A stretch of DNA of 64,000 nucleotides from Ricinus communis (taxonomy: Eukaryota; Streptophyta; Magnoliopsida; Malpighiales; Euphorbiaceae), in assembly GCF_019578655.1 (NCBI RefSeq), contig NC_063256.1, forward strand, positions 5,828,001 to 5,892,000, read 5' to 3'. The notes under the pieces were generated by a model. The model saw only the letters and a program-made list of their open reading frames with translations. It was not told the DNA's origin and ran no database searches. This document shows, in pieces, positions 31,135-44,800 of this stretch; positions within the stretch are counted from its first letter, which is position 1; every line of letters begins with the position of its first letter. A program made the position numbers and the translations under genes.

Positions 31135-31760
31135 ATTAGAAAGATAATAAGATCTATTATTAATATATAGTATCTTTGCTAATTATTATACTTATTATCT
31201 TTTGCTATTTATTTTATTTTATTTTATTCACAAGTTATTATTATTTTCTTCAGCTCAATTTCTTCATTATTCTTATATTTGTCATGAATTCTTTTCTATG
31301 AACGGATAAATTTATCTTTATTCTTTTTTTTTATACTACATTAGTTAAATTCAAATCAATATTCTCTTTATTTAAAAAGAGTATTTTAGGAGATATTTTT
31401 TCTTTTCTAAATGTAACTCTTTATTTTTTAAAGTCATTTTTATGCACTTTGATATATTTTTTAAAGTTTATTATCACATATTTTATTATCTCTTCAACTT
31501 TTAACCATGCAAGTTTAAGTTTTTAATTTTTTTTAATATTTTATTTAAAAAAATAATACTAAATGCTGAAATTTTCAAATAACCCATAAAATACTAATTA
31601 TAATAAAATTTAGTAACTGATAAATTATAATATATAATTATCTAATATTTTAATATTTTATAATATTTTTGTTAATATTATATAAATATTTTATTTTATA
31701 ATTATTTAGAAAATATTTTAACCCGTTCAAAAGACGGTTACTGGTCTAGTTAAAGCTTTT
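30590..31760. other. Very AT-rich block, possible decayed mobile element
   Basis: More than 80 percent A+T by eye, with a long AT run at about 31091-31135. It starts near ACTACTAGAAC and ends near GACGGTTACTGGTCTAGTT. CTAG-type ends beside AT-rich cores occur in decayed plant non-autonomous elements, including Helitrons, but I see no coding remnant or firm ends. Confidence 0.25.
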
Positions 31761-32202
31761 TGAGACTCAATTCATCACAACATTCATACGAGAGATGTAT
31801 AAAACTTTTTTATTAACCTCAAAAGTAAACAATTCTCAAATAAGAATAATAAAAAGAAAAAGAGAAAGCTGCCGTTAATATTTGAATTTTTATTCATGCA
31901 TTCACATATATGATTATCGAATCTTTAGTCTCAGAAAGTCGGCTTCTATTTAAATAAATAAAACAAAAAAGAAAAAGATGGAATTGTATCATCATTATTT
32001 CGAATAATGAAATATATGAGTGGTCCAAATTAAAATGCACCGAGAGCAGTAAAGAAACAGTAATGGTAAATGGTAAATTGGATCATCATCAATGGAAGTC
32101 TCGTGTCCTTTGGCACCGATAAGAACCAATATTATAATAATTTTGTTTGTTACTAAGAATTGGAGGGTCACAAGTCACGAGACGAGAAGGAATCATCTCT
32201 TT

Positions 32203-32236
32203 TCTTCTTCTTCTTCTTCTTCTTCTTCTTCTTCTT
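32203..32236. repeat. (CTT)n microsatellite
   Basis: About eleven TTC/CTT units on the plus strand. Confidence 0.95.
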
Positions 32237-32330
32237 TTATCTTCATCCTCCACCACACCCTTCTGTTTACTGCTTTTTAACTCCACCGAAGGGCAAATCA
32301 CAATCAACTCTTTGTTTTTAACGTTTCTGT

Positions 32331-32367
32331 AGAGGAGGAGGAGGAGGAGGAGGAGGAGGAGGAGGAG
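32331..32367. repeat. (GGA)n microsatellite
   Basis: About twelve GAG/GGA units on the plus strand, about 95 bases after the CTT run, so a pyrimidine tract and a purine tract lie close together. Confidence 0.95.
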
Positions 32368-35300
32368 GTCATGTTTGTCTTTGGTCCCCTCTCTTGCAAT
32401 ATGTCATGTCAGGGCCTGCTGGTCCACATTTAGGCTTTTGCTTTTTGCACTTTTTCTTTTCTTCTTCCTTTCTCCCTTGCTCAGTTGAAATTAGGATAAT
32501 TCGTCTACTATTCATTCATTCAGTATTAAAGATAACATTAACAAATAAACCATTGTTTGTCCTTTTCCCTTCCTCAGTTGAAATTGAAATCATCCATTTA
32601 TTATTCATTATTCAAGATGATATAAATAAACTCTCTTTTTACTGATTAGGAGTGTTCTGGCAGGATAGGAATATTAAGGAAGTCTCAAGCTCAAAAATTA
32701 TTTATTTATCATCTTCAGAATTTGGTATTTTTAATTGTAACAACAACTACAACTTTGTTCCAGGGAAAGAAAAATCTATTATCAGACTTTTTTATCAATA
32801 AAATTGAGTTCTGAAACCTAATAATTCAATAAATAAAAATGATGCCAATTGAAACATGCTGCTATAATAGTCAAGAACCAAATTACAACAATTTGAGCCA
32901 AGAGATTTCGTATTTAATATTAACCAAAGGGTTCTAGTGTTTTCCACATATGAATCTTCCATTGCTAACGAATCAGATCCTGAAAATATTCAGAAACAAA
33001 ATGTTAACAGGTGTCCTTGTTTCTCCTTCGGACTTTCTACTGTACATTTTGTTACCTAAACTTTATTTTTATTCAGGGAACACCAGTAAGCGATTGAGGA
33101 TTTTTAAAGGGCAATAGATAACACTAGTAATTCAGTGGTGACAAAATTATTGACTTTGGGCAGTGGCATGAGCAGAGTATCTCTTTATCACAGTCGTACA
33201 GAGGAGCCCATTAATATATCATATGTAAAGTATTATTCATGCTACTTTTAAGCAAAGTCCTCTGCGCATTTCTACCACATTATTTTCAATGCCAAGTTCT
33301 AATTAATTTTATTAAATTATTTGATCTTCTCTAGTTATGGAACATGTGACGTATCACACATTTTAAGACGACATCATAAGCAAAAACAGTCCCATTATAG
33401 CTTTTGCCTAACCTTTTCTTTTTCTTTATTCGTATAAATAAAATCACGTGCTTGATTTTAGTTTATTATAAGAACCGATATGCTCTCAATTCTTATATCG
33501 AGTTTTTATATAATAAAATCCATTCTTTAGTCTCACTTCCTATTGGCTAATTTTTTCTTTTAATATTTATGCAGATAGTTTGATCAAAATAATAAATCTA
33601 TAAACTACATCATATTCTCAGTCTTATCTGGTTCATGTATTTAAAAAGTAAAAATATTAATCGACAATGTACTGAACTCATAAGCTTATTGGTTTGCCAT
33701 TTGATTCAATATAAGAAACTACATCGTTTAGCATGCAATTGCAAGATGTTCTTAATAATATTATTGATAGATATTGTATTAACTAATAAATCATTTTTCA
33801 AATAAAATAATAATTACAATAATGAAAAATAGTTATTTTATTTTAATGCTAATTAAGGATACTGAAATTAAAACATTTTAAAAAAATATTATTAGTCTAA
33901 AACTCTAAAATCCTATTTAAGGCCAAGGTTAAATTAGCTTATTAAATTTAATTAAATTTCTCGACCGTTGATCCCAGTTGATTTTAAATACAAGGGAAGG
34001 GGGAAAAAAGTAAAAAAAATCATCAGAGACCTTTGCCAAAAGTTTTAGAGTGGGTAGCCACCATAAAGCAATGGACAAATGTCATCATATAAGGTCAGGT
34101 AGCTATTAAGATGTTGCTATCTAACAAAGTGGTTTAGTAGATGGGATGGGGCTTCCCTGTGAACGAGAATGAAATGGCTAAAGCCGCTCCACTTGTCTGT
34201 ACAATTTATGTTTGGAGGAGTTAAGGGGAACCTAACCAAATTCTACAACTGATTCAATTTTCTTTTTAAAGTTCAATTTGTTATCCAGGAATAAAAACTT
34301 TACATTTTCATCATAGAAATGATTTTATTTATTTTAGATGCTTTTGGATAATATAACTAAAGCGACCCCGTTCCATCTTTGTAATGATCTTCTTGCCAAA
34401 CAAGATGCATGACCTGAGAATATGACAATTTTAATAGGCTACTTACTTAAAAATTCCTAAATGACGAGCTTTTTAAGAAAGTCTGTCGTGTTCTTTTAAA
34501 TATTTACTCAAATACCCACACTTCAATTTCCTCTTTAATACAATTCAGCAATTTATTAAATTGAAATCGCGACGCTTTTACTTGGATGTATTTTTCTTTA
34601 TAAAATCCAATAAAGAAAGAAAAATATCACTGACTCATTAACACAAAAAGCTGATTCAATGACGATAATTCCTCAAGCATCAGACAGCAAAGAGTGATTC
34701 ACCATTGTAATCCTGAACTTCACTGAGCAAGATTTTGCTAACTCCTTTTTCTATAGGATTTTATAACAAAAGATGCATATCAGCAAAAATCACAATTAGC
34801 CACCGATTGCACTTTTAGAAATAAATATTAAGAATAGACATTTTCTACAAAATAATTTCTTTTAAATAAATTTAATTTCTATTAAATTAATTATATATTA
34901 AAATATAATTATATTTATTAATTATTATATTTTTATTAATAAAAATATAATAATTAATAAATAAAACCACGTGTCTGTATATAATTAATAAAATCTACAA
35001 AAATACAATAGAATAAATTTACTTAAAAAATTTTAATTTTAATAATTATGTGATTTTAATAATTTTATCTGTAAAAACTATATTTTTACGATTAATGACA
35101 CCAATTAAAAAATTAACTTTTTTAATAACATAATCCCAAGCAAACTAATTATAAAAAAAAAATTAAAAGTTTAAAAAGAATCAGTATACATTATACATTA
35201 TCTCCATCATGCCACATAAGACGAGAGTATTCGTGAATTGGTTAACACTTATTTTTCTTATAGAATTTTAATTTCTAAAATATAATCAAATAAATAAAAT

Positions 35301-37494
35301 TTAAAATTTAATAGATAAAAAATATAAAATAAAATAAGAAATTTTTCGTAAAAAATCGAAAAATTATAAAAATATTATACGAATTCTATTGTATTGTTAT
35401 AATTTCTAAATTTAAAATCAAATTTAATTTATATTATTATTCGATTTCAGATATTTACAATTTAAATCCATAAATTAATTATAATTATTATCAAATTTTT
35501 TTAAATTGGTCAGATTATCTATTTAATTAAATACCCCTGCGTATGACAATATCAACAAAATTGTACAATATACAATTATTGGTATATGGATAAATAGATA
35601 AATAAAGATCATAGCAATTAAAAAAAAAAAAGAAAAATATCACTACTATATAAATGCTCTGTGGTACAATTTCCCAGATACTACGTGGACCCAGCAATAC
35701 AAATACGACAAATTCGGAGAGCATGTTAGCAATGAGTAGACAGCAAAAGCAGTGCGTGCGCCAGGGCTAAAGATTAAAATTTGAAAAATTCACTGTCGAG
35801 AAGGGCATCTCTTTGTGCAGTTTTGAAATTCCTGCTAAAAGAAGTTCCCACAAAAAAAAGAAAAAAAGAAAAACAAACAGAACATTTAGAAAAGAGAGAG
35901 AACGGAGGAAACCCACTTCTAAATCAAATAGAGAAATGAATTGGATATTCAACTTCCATAAAAGAAAAATTCCACTGTCAGAAAATTTATGTGGCCAACT
36001 TTTTTTAATGGAAATATATAAGAAACGTTGAATCTTTCATTGGAAAAGAAGAAGGCCATTGTAAACGTCACCAGATTTTAATAACAGAAAACGAACTATT
36101 GGCTTATTCGACAAGTTAATCAAAGCACGAACAGTGAATGGATAAAGACAACATATTAATAAAAAAATCTAATTTAGTGGCTTTGAATTGAAGTACTTTA
36201 ATTTTGTTCAACACGCTTCGGATCGCTGCATTTTTTTCCTTCCAACCACCTCTTTCTCCGCTTCACAAGTTAACTATTGAAGACTTTAATTGCCTTTCCT
36301 TGTATGAAAGCTATAACCCCACATTACATTTTCTCCTGAAGTTTAAAGGACGGATAGGAAGGGAAGCTTTTATTCCTTTACATTTTGCTTTTCTATAGTC
36401 GATAATTTCCAAATCCAAAATTTTCTCTCTTTTCAACATCTTTTTTCCTCTTCTTCATGATGGGTACTCTAGTAGTAGCCATGAAATCACCATAACCCAT
36501 ATACTCTTTAACTATAGTATAATCATTCACTAGATATCTAAATTTTGTTTTCTAAACCCTCCTATTTCTCCCTTCTTTTTAGACGATAAAACAATGGAAA
36601 CAAAAATTACTGTCCTCTTTGCTAAATTGGTCAAGCAATCAAGGCCCAGATATTGGCAGTGCATTGCGAGAGCCTCCAAATCTAAAATTACAAACGAGGC
36701 CTAGAAGAGTTAAAATTCACATCTCATCGCCGACGAGTTAGATAGCCTTGTTTTCTGTTTAAAAACTGAAATTTCATTTAACATATTTTTAGAAAAGCAG
36801 TGTCGTAACGCTAATATGCAAATATAATTATGTGCCACAGATAATCCGTATAAAACAAAAATGGAATTATTGGATTAGAATAATGTTTGCACAGTATTAA
36901 AAATGGACTTATCCTAAAAGGCCTCAGACCTCACCTCGCGGCAATCGAGACTGCACGAGTCTGTCCTTTCTTCTTCATCAAATTCGGATCTTCTCCTCTC
37001 CCCATAATATTAAAAAAAAAAAAAAAATTCGTAAATCACCGATGGACAGTGACATGAAATTGACTAAATAAAAGATATATTCACAAACAAATAAAACACT
37101 CGAAAATTACCATAACCTCAAATGGATTCCATCGATGATGCAAGCTTCCTCCTTTTATCCAGCAATTTTTTAGGAAAAAAAAGAAAAGGAAAGAAAAATC
37201 CAGAAATCAATAGGAACATATTTCAGAATCTACAGAACTTCTATTCTTCGAGTCAGAAATGAAGATGTATCGATATTATTACTAAACCAACGAAAAAAAA
37301 CCGATGTTTAGCTGTATGACTATTCTTACAGTAAAAGTTTTATTGATATCAGTGAAATCAGACCCTTACACAAAAAAGCAGAAGGGGATGCTTATGGGGT
37401 TATATCATATTATACGATATCTTATCTCCAAAATTAAAAAAAGAGGAGAACAAGTAAGAAGAGAGGAAAGAAATAAAAGCAAAAAACCAAAATT

Positions 37495-38812
37495 TCATGG
37501 TTCATCTTCAATAACCGAAGCTAAACCAGTGACCATCTTAGCCCCGATCTGAAAACTCTTAAGTTTAGTCTCAGGAGGCTTCCATTCTTTCACCACGCTC
37601 GAATTCTCTTCTTCTACAGAACCTTCAGATGACAAAGCAAACAGACTATCCTCCAAAGAGTTGTCCTCTTGACTCGGTTCGAACTCGTTCAAAAATTGCT
37701 CCTTTTCAGGTGTGGCACGTATATGAGGAGAGAGCCATTTAGCTTTGACATACTCGGCTTTTCTCCAAGGTGGGATGTGCATGCCTTTCTTCTTCAGGCT
37801 CTGTTTCGCTGCATCCGATACTAGAGAGATTATCTTCTGGAGGCGATCCGCTTTGCCTACAAAAATATAGGGTAAAGTTTGAAGTAGAGACTTGTAGGCC
37901 TTCGTTGATCTAGCAATTTCAAATTCTGATCTGAAATCAATGTCGATTAGCAGTCTCTCGCGTGAAATTATCACGTCTATATATTCATATTCACCTGCAT
38001 TCATCAACATGCTCTATCAATTCTCTCATTATCGTTTTTAAATTATTACATGTATACACAAAAATTTCCATATAGATATATTGCAAATTTACCGGCGGGA
38101 TGTGAGGCGGATTTTTCCCAACGGGATTTGCAGATAGAAGCGTTGTATCCAAGACTCACTAGTCCATCAGTGACAATCTTTCTGCAAAATCCGTCCTTAC
38201 GCTTGCAGATCTTGTTCTTATCAACGATTCTTGCAGTGTCCGCTAGTAAATTCCTCTCACTCATACTTGCACAAGGAACCAAACTCTGCTCCGTATAAAG
38301 GACGGGGTGGGAAAAAGAAAGACAATTAACACTATTACTTCTGAATCAGAATCAAAATCAAAATCAGGACAAAACTTGACATAATCTAAATTAATAATAA
38401 TAATATCTACCTTTAGCATTTCAGTTGCTTCGCTCGAAGAAAAAACATTAGCAGAATCACCAAAGGAATCAAATTCGTCTTCAGAGCTATCATTACAGTT
38501 TCCATTAAAGCAATTGCAGCGATTCCGGCTACACCTAACTGCACCAGATGATTGCTTCTCGTTGCTTTCCTCGATGAAGTTTTGCACCATTTTTGCCAAA
38601 CAAACAGAGCTCGGTTCAAACTCATTAACGCTATCTTTATTAAAATGCGGCTCATCGACAACGGCCTTTTCAGCGGCGGAATTTCTCAGGAACTGGAGGT
38701 CAAAAAGACGTCTGAGACGCGATTTTACCACCTGCTTTACTGGCTCAAACCGAGTAGGTGGCTCTTCAGGTGTGAGTGAATCAATTGGCTGGATCTTCAT
38801 TTGAAAAGGCAT
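37495..38812 (-). CDS. DUF506 (PDDEXK-like nuclease fold) family protein
   Basis: Plant protein of the DUF506 family, predicted to have a PDDEXK nuclease-like fold; its biochemical role is not established. Three exons: 38812-38411, 38285-38093, 37994-37495, total 1095 nt or 364 residues. The start MPFQMKIQPI matches the usual DUF506 N terminus; a Met at 38857 in the same frame is less likely. Exon 1 has an acidic segment with Cys-rich NRCNCFNGNC. The core comprises SMSERNLLADTARIV, GFCRKIVTDGLVSLGYNASI, CKSRWEKS, then EYEYIDVI and LLIDIDFRSEFEIARST, where the conserved Asp residues lie. GMHIPPWRKAEYVKAKWLSP and a charged tail follow. It lies between ELC-like and H2A.Z, as At2g38820 does in Arabidopsis. 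Confidence 0.93.
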
Positions 38813-40560
38813 GATCAGCGTGATCAAGCAACAAACACGAGAGAAACGCCTCAACACAGTTTCATTAATTTCCCCTCCATTTTTAAAAGGTTAGTTGACA
38901 CATAAAAACCCTAACACGTTCAATTAAAACAACCAGAAACGGCTGGTACCAGACTTATTGATGATGAGATAGCAAACACCAAAATTACAAAATTATTGAG
39001 ATCAGCGAAACCGAAATTCAGAATTTGGCTCCCAAAGAAAGATAAATGCGTTTGTTTCTTCCTAAACAAAATTCGAGAGCCTCTTTTCTTTAAAAAGAAA
39101 AAACTGAAACAAAACAGGTACTCTCTAATATAATATTATATAGTATTTTGCCTCTGATTTGCGAGACAAAGCATGGAATAACTTCTAATCTCTGCTAAGT
39201 AAAAGTAGCTTTTGCTTAGGGTTTTCTACAATACACTGTTTTTTAAAGTTCCCGAAATACGCGACGCCTCGATAACTTCAAGCTTTCGCTTTCGCTTTCG
39301 CTTTTTAAAGCACAATCATTTGCCGGACTCTCCATTTTTACCGGCTAAATATCTTGTAATTCCAGGCGGCTCATCGCCGGAGGAATTTTTTTCCAAAAGA
39401 AAAAAGAAAAAGAAAGAGAAAAATGAAATAAGAGGGTTTTGCTCCTGTTGTGCGATTTAAGCTTGTGGTGAGAAGACGATAAAGAGAAGAAGATTAGGCG
39501 TGGGCCATTTTAAAGAAAGAAAGAGGACTCATGCTGACTAGGACTGAATTGCCACGTACTAATTCAACGTGGCACTGGCGTAGTGTCTGCGCTTATGGAT
39601 ACGTGTCGGTCGATGAACCCGGTTCGTGTTCTTGCGCTTCTCACTCGCTACCACGTTATTAGATAGTGACGATAATGGTCCCACTTTGCTTTCCTATTAT
39701 GCCCTCCTACTTCTGGGAGTCTCTGATTGTCGTGGCATGGGCAAGTTTGAGAAACCAAACTAGTTAGCTAAATTTAACGCGTTGTTGATGGATTCTCTAA
39801 AGTACCCATGATGAAGATAGAGTTGAGAAATTGATGGTAGCCAAGATATGGACTAGGGAGGTAGCAGACAAAAGGGCACAATGGTCATTCAGAAATGTTA
39901 TACCTTGTTGGTTAAATGCTCGTTGTTTTGTGTGGGATTATTAAAAATGAAACTGAAAGCGGTGGTTAGTGAAGGTGGTTTGACCTAAATGCCCTCCACG
40001 AATGCGACGAGGGTCAGTAATGCGTGGTTTGTTGAGGAGAGTGAGCAAACGGTAAATTTGAACAGGCGGTGGGTGGGGTCCAGATTAGATCATGGGACTG
40101 TTACATATACTGTTGTTACATGATGCTTGGACCAGGGAGCCGGGAGGCTAATCTGGGAAAATGTAAAAACGGAGAGAGACGATGTCGTTTTCTAGGGGCA
40201 CGCGTCGTCAGTATAAGAGAGACGTTACGTAGTGGAGATGATGTGATCAAGCCACGTATCCATCTAAGAATGTAAGCCGTTGATTGATAATGAAATTCTG
40301 AAAATTATATTAACTAATCCTTTGTCTACATATTATGCAGAACTGCAGATATAACTATTATTTTGATCCACATAGTTAATGAGTTTTGATGTATTAACTT
40401 ATTAAGTAATACAATAATATATTATATACAATTATCGTATATAATTGTATATACAATATCTAATTTTTCATTTAATTTTCTCCGAACCCCCTGCCCCCTC
40501 CCCCGATCTTCTCTTCTTTGTGTTACAGGAGCAATTAAGCGCGTATAGACCCTGCTAATT
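38813..40560. promoter_or_regulatory. Upstream region of DUF506 with ACGT/GCN4-like motifs
   Basis: Upstream of the DUF506 start (transcribed leftward) lie three CGCTTT repeats (about 39285-39304), GACTCATGCTGAC (39526-39538), ACGTGGC (39567-39573) and ACGTGTCGG (39601-39609). The last three also occur upstream of the AT-hook gene. ACGT cores are bZIP binding sites. Nothing coding is seen out to 40,560. Confidence 0.4.
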
Positions 40561-40583
40561 GTAATATGCATAGGTATTTATAT

Positions 40584-41120
40584 ATTACTAGTTTTTAAAT
40601 TTTAAAATTTTCTAAATATTATTTAATTTTAATATATAAATTTTTATTTTAATATTATATTAAATAATAAATAATTTCTTACTAATTTTATTTTAGAAAA
40701 TAACATATTAATTATATTTTAATATTACATTAACTAATAAATTACTTTTTAAATTAGATAATAATTTTAATTTTAAAATAATATTTTGATTTATATTTTG
40801 AATATTATATTTAATTATAAATTAATTTTTAAAATATACAATAACTTTTTATTTTAAAAAATAATATCAACTATTTTGATGATATTAATATATATAATAT
40901 TAAAATTAATGAAATATATTTTTAAAATAATTTTATATTGTGGCACTTATAGAATTTTAAAAATTAAAAAATATTTAAAAATAATTAATTTGTAATTATT
41001 TTTTAAAATTTAATAAATTAATATTAATAGTAAATTATATTAAATTATATTTTATCAATTTAATTTTATAATTAAAATAATAATAATAATAATCATACAA
41101 CGCATGAGTAAATTACTAGT
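40584..41120. other. AT-rich block bounded by ATTACTAGT copies
   Basis: ATTACTAGT occurs at 40584-40592 and again at 41112-41120, flanking about 520 bases of almost pure A+T. This could be a decayed non-autonomous element or chance. No coding content. A TAA trinucleotide run follows at about 41290-41316. Confidence 0.3.
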
Positions 41121-41504
41121 ATAAATAAAAATATAAATATAAAATTATAGAAATATAAAACTAATATATAAAATAATATCTTTCAAGAGATAAACATGTA
41201 ATATAAAAAAATTAAAAAATATTATCAATATTTTTTAATTTTATATAGTACTATTAAAAGACATTATTTATTTTAAAAATTATTAATATAATAATAATAA
41301 TAATAATAATAATAAATTGTATGCAAATTAATATTTAATCAGAATATATAAAGGGAAAATATCAATACTACGTTTTTAATGGAAATGATATTTCCGCAAT
41401 GATAATATGTTTTCAATTATAAAATAATTATAAAAATAATACTGTATTTTGTATTAATTGTCGTGCTTTATAACTTATGACGGGACTATCAATACTTTAG
41501 TACT

Positions 41505-41810
41505 TATAAATAGCTGCCATTTGCTCAACGTCACACCTATTATCACAGAACACAACAAAATATTCTTCTGCTAACAAACATCACCATTAAATGGATCATC
41601 TTTGGTCAATTTATTCTCTCTCTCTTGACTTTTATATTTCAGAAACAAATAAATGTGGATTGTAATTAAAGGAAATATTGATGTTGGCGGGTGGAATGGT
41701 GGTGGTGCTGCCATTCCTACGACTCGTTGATCTAACAAGGAAGATTGGTAGGTTTTTTCTTGTTAAGAAGAGGAGTCGAAGAGAAAAAAGGAACCTCTAA
41801 TAAAATAAGG
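41505..41810 (+). other. Candidate short-peptide transcription unit
   Basis: A TATAAATA box at 41505-41512 is followed, at the expected distance, by an A/C-rich leader (about 41540-41590) of the type seen in plant 5' UTRs. A 23-codon ORF starts at 41591 in good context (TTAAATGG). A second ORF at 41681-41800 encodes 39 residues (MLAGGMVVVLPFLRLVDL, then a very basic tail). I recognise no peptide family. It could be a short-peptide gene, a first exon, or a non-coding transcript. Confidence 0.3.
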
Positions 41811-44800
41811 ATATTTTAGTATTTTAGAATTAACATAATAGAGTTTGATGAGTCATTTACCTTGATTTCATAATATATAAAAAAAAAATTATCAATAGTA
41901 AAAGTTTTACGGAACGATTTTAAAAATATATATTTTTATATCAATTTTATATATTTAGAAATAAAATTTAAAGATACTTTCAAAAAATTGATTAAACACC
42001 ATTCTCCCTTTGCAATTTGCATTAATCTTCTTGCATGATCGAAGATGATTTTGGTAATAAATTCTTATGAGTTCTTGGCATAATTAAATCAAATGGATAT
42101 AATTAACGTATTAGTCTATGTACAAATTTATTGTCACAAAGCAAACTTAAAATAGCTAATTCTTAAAATATTTTATTGGTGTTGCATAGATTTTTCTAAT
42201 AGGGTATTCCAATGTTTTGTTGAAATCATAAGGATTTTTTTTAAGTTTAATATTTACTTAGGTTACATTATGATATAATTTCTTAATTAAACTAAACCAT
42301 GATTGTAGATTTGCAGCCTTTGCTAATGCTGTATTCAATTTTCTAGTACATACTGTCTTTCTTTTTTTTCCCCTAAACTAGTGTAGAATAATGCAAGTGA
42401 TGGCGCTACCATCATTCAATAATCTTTTTTTTTTTCAATCACATTTTAAACCAGGATTTTAGTCTTCAGTTAAATTATCATACAATACTTTGTAGCAATT
42501 TATGGTGTATATTTCTTAACTTATATACAAATCAAAATCAGTTTAAAAGAATATACAAATCAAAATGAAATGATTATTCAGAATATGTACGGTAAATAAA
42601 AAATAATTACCTGAAATCATATAACAGCCAACAACTATGAGAGGATTGGACAACATTAAAATTTAATATAATGATAGTTAGGTGGTTCTTGTTACGTTAT
42701 AATAAGTCTATTGTCAAACAAGTAATTGAGAGGCCAAGGAAAGTTGAGCAAGTGGAACCTAATTGAGAAATAAAATAAGATTTCTACATGCATAACAGTT
42801 TTGAAATTTTTTGCATAGTTTTGTTATCTATATCTCTATATATACATCAAATAAATACATTAATAAATAAATAATTACAAATTAATTATTTCATTATAAA
42901 ATAATAATATATTTATATGGCCTTTTTATTTATTGCAGTGTATGGTGAGAATTACCTTTTTCTTTTTCTATTTTTTGAATTGAAAGCAGCAACATTATTG
43001 TTCCCTAGTTTCTCCATTGAGTTTTGTAGCAAGACATTATCTATATGTTATATATTATTAATAACACCGATTGGTACTTTGTGAAGAGAATGCACCAAAG
43101 TAAAACCCTAAATATTAATGCAATCAATCAAATAATTAAATTAGCACAAACCATTATACAGAACAAACGACATGGCCGCTTTACTTTTGGTGTTAATTGA
43201 AATAGATAAAAGCGCATAGATTTTCAAGGGTCTTATATCTATTATACATATATTGTTTTAAAAAAAAAAAAAAGACAAAGAAGACGAAAAGGGAATAAGA
43301 TTATATAGAAATTTAATTAATCAATGGCAAGGCTGCTGAATTTGAAAACCAAGGCAATTTCTTAGAGAGTCTTTCTCTTCACTCTTCTTTAAAAATGTGA
43401 AGTCCATAATGTCGGTTTAGAGGAATTAATAAGAGTGTCTAGAAGAAAGGTTCGGCAACCAAGCTTGTTTTATCCTTTTCCCTAGCTACATTAATTTTGC
43501 TTGTGATTGACATGATACCAGAAGGATGCTTAGGTTCATAGTTAACCATGGTGCAATTCACCCTAATGATACCATTTTTATATGATAGGGATGTTTGTTT
43601 ATTATGCTTATTACCTCTAATCATAGCCAAACTGCAGTTTTTTCCTTTATACAAAAAAGAAAACAGGTCAACAAGTCATAAAGTACAAGATATTCACAGA
43701 TAATAAGGCACATATAATGTTATGTACAATTTGAATTTGAATGAACAGTTACTTCAAATTTTAAAAGTCATTACCCTCTAATTTCCACAAAGTAAAAAAA
43801 TTGAGAAGTTGCAGGTTCTGAAACTAAAGCCAAGTGAAATGAGATTTGTAATCTGCCAAAGAATTATTATTAAGTCATTTACTGAACAATTTTGCCGAGA
43901 ATGTAAACACAGCAAAAGGATGAACAAAAAGGAAAAGGAGAAGCAATACAAAAGAGTACAATAATCCCAATATCAAATTTGAAATATAAAATGGCTTCCT
44001 TTCAATGATTGTGAAAATGGCTTCTCTGCAACCCCAGCCAATTTATGATGGCAGCGAAATTGTTGCATCTATAATGTCAAAATACATAGTACTCTTTTGA
44101 ACTATATCTCATTTCCTAGAGACTTCATCAAATCAATACAAAAGTGTACCCCACTGCATATATTTGTTCATGTTCAGTGTGCGCACCTTCCTTCATGTCG
44201 ATTTGGGACTTCAATTTGTAAAGAATTATCTTTTCTCTGGTAAAAACTGTAAGTTCATTATTACATTTTTTAACTTCCAAGCGTTTACTTACCCTATAAA
44301 TACATGGAAGCACTTAACTTAAAACCTAAGAGAAAATGACTGGTTATTTTGACACCACAATGGGCCTGTAGGATACAATAATGGGAGAAGGACAGCCATG
44401 TGTGTGCATGCATAGGTGGGCCTTCACATAAACAACAGCAACAACAAATCTTGTCTGCCTAAGAACTGAGAAACAGTTTTTGCTGTATGATGTAATTGGG
44501 CTTCTTTCTCACTACTTAGCATGGAGGAAGAAACTTACTGACCGTGAATTCTTGTTTCCCTTGACAAAGACCACGCATCTACCTTTTCTTTTTGCATATC
44601 AAAATGACCTGAGAGAAAGAAAACAAAGAAGTGACCAATATGAGTGTTAAAATCATTACAGTTGAGGAAGTAGACCTAATGTGGGGTCGTTTTGATCAAT
44701 TATCTATCTTGATACAAAATTCTTTCTTGATGAGGTGGGCAGATAGGATGTCAAAATCTGCTATGGGATCCACTCTAGTGCAACTAAAATTTGCAATTCT

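Larger units (their letters stand above)
31760..37494. other. Gene-poor region between ELC-like and DUF506
   Basis: No convincing gene on either strand. It contains two trinucleotide microsatellites near 32.2-32.4 kb, an AT-rich block at 34.8-35.5 kb, and scattered polypyrimidine tracts. Short open frames here are low-complexity. Confidence 0.5.
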
